A stretch of DNA of 64,000 nt from Rubrobacter xylanophilus (GTDB lineage Bacteria > Actinomycetota > Rubrobacteria > Rubrobacterales > Rubrobacteraceae), in assembly GCF_007164525.1 (NCBI RefSeq), contig NZ_AP019791.1, positions 2,467,501 to 2,531,500 of the forward strand. Direction: 5' to 3'. Shown here in pieces: positions 58,400 through 64,000 of the stretch. Both the position numbers and the translations under genes were made by a program. The notes below the pieces were generated by a model. The model searched no databases, was not told the origin of the DNA, and saw only the letters and a program-made list of their open reading frames with translations. How positions within the stretch are numbered: position 1 is the stretch's first letter; each line of letters begins with the position of its first letter.

Positions 58400-58580
58400 G
58401 CTCCCATAGTCTACCCCGAAGTTCCGGCTGTCGGTGGGAGTATCCACACCTCGGAGAGCGGATTTTTGTGAAAGAGATAGCCGCGTCCCGGGGGTTGCTT
58501 CCCTAGTATGGAAGCCCGCGACGATGCTATGCTGTTGGGCGGCAAGGCCGCGTTTTTGGACCCTCGGTGGAGGTAGGCAT

Positions 58581-59225
58581 TTGGCAGAGAGTCGGGAAGC
58601 GCCGGAGAGGGACGCCCGGGAGCAGTACACGGTCGTCGGTGTGCTCGACGACGGGGCGAACCTCAACCGGGCCGTGAAGGAGATCCGGGATCTCGGTGTA
58701 GACCCGGACGACATCACGGTCATCCTCAAGCGGCAGGATCCCAGCGAGCCCGAGCCCTTTCCGGAGGGAACCCGCTACATAGTGGTCCCCGGCGACCGAC
58801 GGGGACTGGAGGTCCCGGTGGGCTTCGGCGTGGTCTTCATAATAGTGGGGATCTTCTTCGCCATAACCACGCCGGCCATCGGCATCCCGGCGCTCTTCGT
58901 CTTCGTCTCGCTCGCGGCTATCCTCTTCGCCGGGGCCTTCTCGCGGGTGGGGCTCACGCCCATCCTCACCGACATGGAGGCTCCCCGGGAGGAGGCCGGA
59001 GCCTGGGACGATGAGTTCGAGATGGGCAAGGTGCTCGTCTTCGTCAACACCACCGGCCGGCGGCTTCTCAGGCCCATAAGGGAAGTTCTGGAGGGCAGCG
59101 GGGCCACCTACTACCTGGTCGACCGCCACCTGAGGCCGCGGGCCCTGCACCAGGCCTCCATGTACCGGGCCGGCGGGAGGAAGAAGATGGAGGGTTCGGT
59201 CTCGAACCACACCGGGAGCGTCTAG
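58581..59225 (+). CDS. Two-helix membrane protein heading the respiratory cluster, unknown function
   Basis: A 214-aa protein from the TTG at 58581, which follows GGTGGAGGTAGG. An N-terminal domain of about 80 residues (YTVVGVLDDGANLNRAV, LGVDPDDITVILK) resembles the ferredoxin-like fold of small stress or ActD-like proteins. Two membrane helices follow (about 88-135), then a cytoplasmic tail with strands (KVLVFVNTT). It lies 12 nt before the first CydA-like gene and is probably a subunit or assembly factor. A single-gene function cannot be assigned. Confidence 0.65.
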   Translation: MAESREAPERDAREQYTVVGVLDDGANLNRAVKEIRDLGVDPDDITVILKRQDPSEPEPFPEGTRYIVVPGDRRGLEVPVGFGVVFIIVGIFFAITTPAIGIPALFVFVSLAAILFAGAFSRVGLTPILTDMEAPREEAGAWDDEFEMGKVLVFVNTTGRRLLRPIREVLEGSGATYYLVDRHLRPRALHQASMYRAGGRKKMEGSVSNHTGSV

Positions 59226-59237
59226 GAGGAGTATAGC

Positions 59238-60590
59238 TTGAGCCTGGCAACCTTATCCGGTACATACCTGCTGGCACAACTGGATCTCTCCGACGCCTTC
59301 TCCAACCTGGGTGGGGCCCGCGTCATCACCGGGCTGGTGATGATCGTTCACATCTTCTTCGCCGAGCTCTTCGTCGGCTTCGCGCTGGCCGCGCCGGCCC
59401 TGCAGCTGTGGGGGGCCCGCACCGGGGCGCCGCGGATGGACCGGCTGGCCCACTCGCTGGTCCGCTTCAACGTGCTGACCTTCTCCACCGGGGCCACCTT
59501 CGCGGTGCTCTTTTTGGTGCTGCTCGTCGGTCTGTATCCGCAGGTGACCGCTTCGCTCTTTACCCACTTCTTCTACTTCATCGCCATAGCGATGCTCTCC
59601 ATGATCCTGGCGCTGTGGGGGATGTACACCTACTACTACAAGTGGGACCGTTACAGCGTCTTGAACAAGGGACGTCACATAGCCTTCGGCTTCTCCATGG
59701 GGGTGTTCATCTGGATCTGGATGATCATCATGACCGGCATCGACACCTTCATGGTGACCGGCGGCGGCGCCAGGACCACCGGCATCAGCGGAGAGAACAT
59801 AGCCAGCTTCGGGGCGGCACTGCAGGCGATCTTCAACCCGATGTTCGTGGAGATGGGGTTGCACCGCACCTTCGCGAACCTCTCCTGGCCGGCGTTCGCC
59901 ATGGGTGCCTGGGCGGCGTTCATGTACATCCGCTCCAAGACCCCGGAGGACAGGGCCTTCTTCGACTGGGCCACCTCCGTCGGCCTCATCTGGGGGACCG
60001 TCTTCCTCCTGCTGCAGCCGTTCTCGGGCTTTGCGATAGCCTACGCCATGAAGCTCGCCGCCCCGGTCGACCCGGTCTCGGGGGCCGCCGAGGGGGGCGC
60101 CTACGGGCGGCTGATGGGCACCCAGGGGGACACGTTCACCTCGGACCTGCTGTACGTGAACCTGGTCTTGGTGGTGGCGCTGTTCGTGCTCTCCAACGTG
60201 GGGATGTATTTCGGGGCTGGCCGGCACCCTGAGAGGGGTGGGCGGGTACCGATAAGGTTCTTTGGGCTTGTGGCTGGGGTGAGCGGGCTGTATGCGATCT
60301 CACCGCTCGCGGAGGTACCGTTTCTGTACATGCGCTACATCATGCTGCTCGTCATGGTGCTCGCCACGCTCGGGGCTCTCGTCACCTATCTGCGCGGGCG
60401 GGCCTCCTTCCGGTACGGCAGTCCCGGGGGAGGCTACCGGGTCGTGCTGCTGGGGCTGGGAGTGCTCGCCGCGGTGGTGGCGCTCAACATGGGCTGGATG
60501 AAGTCCAACTCCCGGGCACCCTACACCGTTTATAATCAGCCGGACTACACCGTGGAGAGCAGCCCGCCGCCGACCGGCTTCGGTCCCTAG
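59238..60590 (+). CDS. CydA-like cytochrome bd subunit I homologue (paralogue 1)
   Basis: A 450-aa protein with nine or more helices. Candidate haem ligands of CydA are present: His 38 in the first helix, His 209 in MGLHRTF, and Met 369 in RYIM. The two conserved Glu of the haem b595/d site (E. coli Glu 99 and Glu 107) read His 110 and Ala 118 by eye. The quinol-binding Q-loop of true bd oxidases is missing, and there is no cydB nearby. It is the first large gene of the respiratory cluster; TTG start with AGGAGG. Confidence 0.8.
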   Translation: MSLATLSGTYLLAQLDLSDAFSNLGGARVITGLVMIVHIFFAELFVGFALAAPALQLWGARTGAPRMDRLAHSLVRFNVLTFSTGATFAVLFLVLLVGLYPQVTASLFTHFFYFIAIAMLSMILALWGMYTYYYKWDRYSVLNKGRHIAFGFSMGVFIWIWMIIMTGIDTFMVTGGGARTTGISGENIASFGAALQAIFNPMFVEMGLHRTFANLSWPAFAMGAWAAFMYIRSKTPEDRAFFDWATSVGLIWGTVFLLLQPFSGFAIAYAMKLAAPVDPVSGAAEGGAYGRLMGTQGDTFTSDLLYVNLVLVVALFVLSNVGMYFGAGRHPERGGRVPIRFFGLVAGVSGLYAISPLAEVPFLYMRYIMLLVMVLATLGALVTYLRGRASFRYGSPGGGYRVVLLGLGVLAAVVALNMGWMKSNSRAPYTVYNQPDYTVESSPPPTGFGP

Positions 60591-60650
60591 TGGGTGAGAG
60601 ATGCGGCGAGGAAGAAGCGAGGTTGCGAGAGAAGGAAGGGGCGCTAGGGA

Positions 60651-61379
60651 TTGGCTGAACTGCAGAAGGATCCCATAACCAGAGGAGACTTCCTGGGCTT
60701 CGGGGTCATCGGTGCGGTCATGGGCACCCTCCTGACCATCCCCCCGGTCGCCTACCTCCTCGGGCCCGTCATCGACGTGGACGTGCGGGGCAGGTCCAAC
60801 GTCTCTCAGGGCTGGCAGGAGGTCGGGCCGGTGGCCGAGGTTCCGGAGGATGAGCCGAAGGTCTTCACCGTGGAGTTCCCCATAGACCAGCTCTACGGCG
60901 ACCGTCAGATCCAGCGCCAGTTCCCGGACACCCCGAGGTCCCGGGAGAGGTTCACCGTAAGGAACGCCATCTGGCTCTCCTGGAAGGCTCCGATCCTGAA
61001 GGAGGGCAGGCAAGGCTCCACAGGAGATGAGCTTGGTCATCCCCGGAAGCCCGAGTTTCTGAACCGCAAGAGCTCCGGTTTCACCCCCGAGGAGATCCGG
61101 GAGGTCGAGCGGAGCATAAACGTGCTCTCCAACTCCTGCGCCCATCTGGGATGCCCGGTGCGTTGGATCCAGCGCGAGGGCGAGGGGGAGTTTCTGTGCC
61201 CCTGTCACGGCGGCATCTACGATATAAACGGCGGTTGGGTCGGCGGTCCGCCGCCGCGCGGCATGTTCCGCTACACCAAGTTCGAGGTGCGGGAGAACGG
61301 CCGGCTCTACGTCAAGCACGAGTTCGACGTGGAGCCCGGCATCCCCGGCCTCACGACCACAGAGCCCTACGTGATCTGA
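60651..61379 (+). CDS. Rieske iron-sulfur protein of a quinol oxidoreductase
   Basis: A 242-aa protein with one N-terminal membrane helix (about 16-40) and a Rieske domain. The 2Fe-2S ligands are Cys 163 and His 165 in CAHLGC, and Cys 183 and His 186 in CPCHGG; Cys 168 and Cys 185 form the disulfide. An insert of about 60 residues sits before the cluster-binding region. It accepts electrons from quinol bound by the cytochrome b encoded next. TTG start with GGAAGGGG upstream. Confidence 0.92.
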   Translation: MAELQKDPITRGDFLGFGVIGAVMGTLLTIPPVAYLLGPVIDVDVRGRSNVSQGWQEVGPVAEVPEDEPKVFTVEFPIDQLYGDRQIQRQFPDTPRSRERFTVRNAIWLSWKAPILKEGRQGSTGDELGHPRKPEFLNRKSSGFTPEEIREVERSINVLSNSCAHLGCPVRWIQREGEGEFLCPCHGGIYDINGGWVGGPPPRGMFRYTKFEVRENGRLYVKHEFDVEPGIPGLTTTEPYVI

Positions 61380-61395
61380 GGGGAGGGAGCGCCGG

Positions 61396-62172
61396 ATGAT
61401 CGGCAGGATAAGGTCACAGACGGTGGAGATCGGCCGGAGCGTTACGGACTGGATGGAGAACCGCACCGGCATCGTGACCGCCCTCGAGCACTTCCTCTAC
61501 GAGCCGGTGCCCAAGAGGGGTGCCTGGCTCTACACCTTGGGGAGCGCGACGCTCTTTCTCATAACACTGCAGTTCCTCACCGGCATCCTGTTGCTCTTCT
61601 ACTACGTGCCCACCACCGACCACGCGTGGAACTCCGTCTACTACATCATGAACGAGGCCTACTTCGGCAAGCTCATCCGGGGCATCCACTACTGGTCGGC
61701 CAACTTCCTGATGGCCGTCATCGGGCTGCACATGGCCCGCACCTTCTTCAGCGGGGCGTACAAGGCGCCGCGGGAGATGAACTGGATCGTGGGCGTCATT
61801 CTGCTCCTTCTGGTCATCGGGCTTGCCTTCACCGGCTATCTTCTGCGCTGGGACCAGGACGGGTTCTGGGCCAGCGTCGTGGGCATCAAGATCGGCTCCT
61901 ACTCGCCGTTCCTCGGGCCCTACATCACCCACTTCCTGCTGGGCGGCGACGTTGTCGGTCCGGCGACCCTCTCGCGCTTCTTCGCCATCCACGTGTGGTT
62001 GCTGCCCGCGGCGATAGCGCCGTTCATCGGGATACACCTGTATCTGCTGCGACGCCACGGCGAGTTCGGCAGCGAGTTCGAGTACTCCGACCGGCTGGCC
62101 AAGCTGCACGAGAGACAGCGGCAGGAGGAGTACGCCCGGCGCGAGGAGAGCGGGGAAGAGAGGAGCGAGTAA
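61396..62172 (+). CDS. Cytochrome b6-type subunit (N-terminal cytochrome b)
   Basis: A 258-aa membrane protein with four helices and two haem pairs: His 98/His 199 and His 112/His 214. The second-pair spacing of 15 residues is that of cytochrome b6 rather than mitochondrial cytochrome b (14). The C-terminal four helices of cytochrome b are supplied by the next gene, as in b6f complexes. It oxidises menaquinol with the Rieske protein. A polar Arg/Glu tail of about 35 residues is added at the end. Confidence 0.93.
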   Translation: MIGRIRSQTVEIGRSVTDWMENRTGIVTALEHFLYEPVPKRGAWLYTLGSATLFLITLQFLTGILLLFYYVPTTDHAWNSVYYIMNEAYFGKLIRGIHYWSANFLMAVIGLHMARTFFSGAYKAPREMNWIVGVILLLLVIGLAFTGYLLRWDQDGFWASVVGIKIGSYSPFLGPYITHFLLGGDVVGPATLSRFFAIHVWLLPAAIAPFIGIHLYLLRRHGEFGSEFEYSDRLAKLHERQRQEEYARREESGEERSE

Positions 62173-62237
62173 GAGTTTTTACCAAGCGGTGGACCGCCGG
62201 TTGCTAGGATGGCGGTGAGGTTCGAGGAGAGGTAAGG

Positions 62238-62771
62238 ATGACCGAGATAGAGCGCAGGGACAGCACCAGAACCGATCCGCAGCAGGACGCGGCGCAGGGC
62301 CGGGCTGCTCCGGCGCGCCCGGTCGAGGAGGAGATCATAACCGAGGAGAACGTCTTCGACCGTCCGGACGAGACGATGGCGTTCTTCCCGGGGCAGGTAT
62401 TCCGCGACGGGGTGGTGGCCACGCTACTCCTCATCGCCTGCACCGTGCTCTCCTACGCGGCCCCGGCGCCGCTCGCCGAGCCGGCGGACACTGCGACCAT
62501 CACCTACGTACCGCGGCCGGAGTGGTTCTTCTTCTTCTACGAGCAGATGCTCATGTTCTTCCCCGGCTACGCGCTCATCTCCTTCGGGGCGGTGGTGGTG
62601 CCCACCATCTTCATCGCGCTTCTGTTCGCCGTGCCGTGGCTGGACCGCAGCCCGCACTACAGCCCGATGAAGCGACCCTTCGCCATCGTGGTCGGGGTGC
62701 TGGTGATCGTCACGGTGCTGCTCAACATGCTGCTGGCCGTCAGCCGGGTGATCAACTTCCCGAGTGGGTAG
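62238..62771 (+). CDS. Cytochrome b C-terminal (subunit IV-like) protein
   Basis: A 177-aa protein with a polar N-terminal region of about 55 residues and three membrane helices. The quinol-site motif PEWY reads PEWF here (RPEWFFFFYEQML). It completes the split cytochrome b with the gene upstream. The ATG at 62238 has GAGGAGAGGTAAGG before it. The N-terminal extension, with the charged EEEIITEEN, is longer than in plant-type subunit IV. Confidence 0.88.
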   Translation: MTEIERRDSTRTDPQQDAAQGRAAPARPVEEEIITEENVFDRPDETMAFFPGQVFRDGVVATLLLIACTVLSYAAPAPLAEPADTATITYVPRPEWFFFFYEQMLMFFPGYALISFGAVVVPTIFIALLFAVPWLDRSPHYSPMKRPFAIVVGVLVIVTVLLNMLLAVSRVINFPSG

Positions 62772-62783
62772 GAGGAGGCATCC

Positions 62784-64000
62784 ATGCCGATAGGCAACCT
62801 CGATGTCCCGATAATCGGCAAGAACGTAACGATCGCCGTCCTGGTACAGACGCACATCCTCTTTGCGGCCTTCATCATCGGGGCGGTGCTGATCGCGGCG
62901 ACGAGCGAGTACCTGGGGATGGTCACCAAGCAGCCGCGCTACGAGCGCTTCGCCCGCAACCTGGCCCGGTTCACGGTGCTGCTGTTCGCCTCGGGGGCGG
63001 CGCTGGCGATCACGTTCGTGCTGGCGCTGGTGACGCTGTTCCCGATCTTCTTCAGCTACCTGCAGAACATCTTCTTCTGGGTGTTCCTGGTAGAGGCGTT
63101 CATGTTCCTCGGGCAGATCATCATCGTCTACGCCTGGTACAACGTCTGGGACAAGCTGGCCTACCGCAAGAGCCTGCACGTGGTCTTCGGTTTCGTCGCC
63201 GGCTTCTTCGGTCTGATGGCGATGACCATGATCGACGCCGTGGCCTCCTTCATGCTCACCCCGGCGCAGGCCAACGTGAACGACGTGGCCCGCACGTTCC
63301 TGAACCAGACGATGGTTCCTCTGAACATGCATCGCTTCGTGGGGAACTTTTCCTACGTGGGCTTCCTGGTAGCCGGGTGGGGGGCCTGGCGCTACCTGAG
63401 GAGCACCAGCGAGGAGGACCGCGAGTACTACGACTGGATGGGACACTTCGGGCTGCTGTGGGGCTTCGGTTTCCTGCTTCTGCAGCCGGTGGTGGGCTAC
63501 GGGTATCTGAAGGCCATAAGGGAGAGCTCCCCAGAGGCCTTCAACACCATCATGCTCGGGGACAAGGCCTGGACTTTCCTGCTGCTGGTGTTCTGGCTCG
63601 CGGTGCTCAGCATCGCCAGCGTGGCGTACTTCCTGCACAAGCTGCGCTATGCGGTGCGGCCGATGGAGAATCTGAGGAAGCTCTCGGTGGGGGCCTTTGC
63701 GCTCATGGCGCTCTTTTCGATCCTCAACGTGATCCCGGCCGACGCGAGCATCGTGCCGCAGATAGGGCTTGTGTTTGGGGGCGGGGAGGATGTACAGATA
63801 CCGCTTGGGAGCATGTACCCGTGGAAGTACATAGGGCTCATAGGGCTCACGCTGGTGGGGTTGTTTGTTTTGGCGCTGTACCTGCGGGCTACGGCGAGCG
63901 GGTTTGAGTGGGGGAGGGCGAGCCGGTGGAGCCAGTATGCGTTGATGGTTAGCGCTGTTGTGGTGGTGCTTACGATGGTGACGATGGGCTACACGCGGGA
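62784..64000 (+). CDS. CydA-like cytochrome bd subunit I homologue (paralogue 2, runs off right edge)
   Basis: About 405 codons are visible from the ATG at 62784, which follows GGAGGAGG. It is related to the gene at 59238 (shared FARNLARF/LVRFN region, HVVFGF/HIAFGF, LQPVVGY/LQPFSGF). Candidate ligands His 24 and His 183 and Glu 104 (E. coli Glu 107 position) are present. The Met ligand position reads Gly 351 in KYIG, the reverse of the loss seen in paralogue 1. No Q-loop is seen. The gene is not closed within the window. Confidence 0.78.
   Translation, partial: MPIGNLDVPIIGKNVTIAVLVQTHILFAAFIIGAVLIAATSEYLGMVTKQPRYERFARNLARFTVLLFASGAALAITFVLALVTLFPIFFSYLQNIFFWVFLVEAFMFLGQIIIVYAWYNVWDKLAYRKSLHVVFGFVAGFFGLMAMTMIDAVASFMLTPAQANVNDVARTFLNQTMVPLNMHRFVGNFSYVGFLVAGWGAWRYLRSTSEEDREYYDWMGHFGLLWGFGFLLLQPVVGYGYLKAIRESSPEAFNTIMLGDKAWTFLLLVFWLAVLSIASVAYFLHKLRYAVRPMENLRKLSVGAFALMALFSILNVIPADASIVPQIGLVFGGGEDVQIPLGSMYPWKYIGLIGLTLVGLFVLALYLRATASGFEWGRASRWSQYALMVSAVVVVLTMVTMGYTR

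Noticed and set aside
62522-63907. A 461-codon frame overlapping the second CydA-like gene on the same strand.
   Set aside because: Low-complexity Arg/Gly/His-rich shadow; the frame at 62784 encodes a clear membrane protein with CydA motifs and a ribosome-binding site.
1-64000. tRNA or rRNA genes, CRISPR arrays, transposases, integrases or phage genes.
   Set aside because: None was recognised on either strand; composition and codon use are uniform, with only short AT-rich gaps at promoters.

Overview
The window reads as chromosome of a high-GC, Gram-positive actinobacterium. The best guess is a Rubrobacter relative, and this is inference from gene content: trehalose synthase TreT beside OtsA/OtsB, the MurT-GatD lipid II amidase, a DEDD-exonuclease/GIY-YIG fusion, an Asp23/AmaP stress cluster, and heavy use of GTG and TTG starts. 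Coding density is very high, many genes overlap by 4 nt, and no rRNA, tRNA, CRISPR array, insertion sequence or prophage gene was seen. No gap between genes exceeds 300 nt.

Layout. 0-8.8 kb: housekeeping and envelope genes (lipid kinase, ThpR, LarB, Na/Ca antiporter, TerC, HtrA protease, MurT-GatD). 8.8-22.5 kb: a sugar-acid and sugar-alcohol catabolic island with four SDR oxidoreductases, a zinc MDR dehydrogenase, two enolase-superfamily acid-sugar dehydratases, a cupin, an aldo/keto reductase, a leaderless solute-binding protein, a GntR/FCD regulator and a ribose-type ABC importer with a clear promoter and operator. 22.5-34.7 kb: a hydroxy-acid island with two LarA-like (nickel-pincer) proteins, LutABC, an HpcH aldolase, a divergent Nramp-fold transporter with a tiny membrane partner, a PanE-like reductase, a BKACE enzyme, and an acid-sugar kinase plus PdxA2 pair. 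34.8-41.4 kb: MoeA, a helix-hairpin-helix protein, the exonuclease/GIY-YIG fusion and a two-component system. 41.4-48.6 kb: membrane and cell-wall genes, including an NlpC/P60 hydrolase behind a structured leader. 48.6-53 kb: trehalose synthesis and a VanY peptidase. 53-58.4 kb: Asp23/AmaP/GlsB stress-envelope genes and an AzgA purine permease. 58.6-64 kb: a respiratory cluster in which two CydA-like proteins flank a Rieske protein and a split b6-type cytochrome b.

How the genes work together. The two catabolic islands plausibly import sugars or acid sugars, oxidise and dehydrate them without phosphorylation, epimerise 2-hydroxy acids with a nickel-pincer enzyme (cofactor made in part by LarB at 2.1-2.9 kb), and pass electrons through LutABC to the quinone pool. 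The respiratory cluster at the right end is the strongest candidate for an unusual system: a quinol-oxidising b6-Rieske core with no CydB and no cytochrome c gene in view. Its two CydA paralogues have lost different conserved residues.
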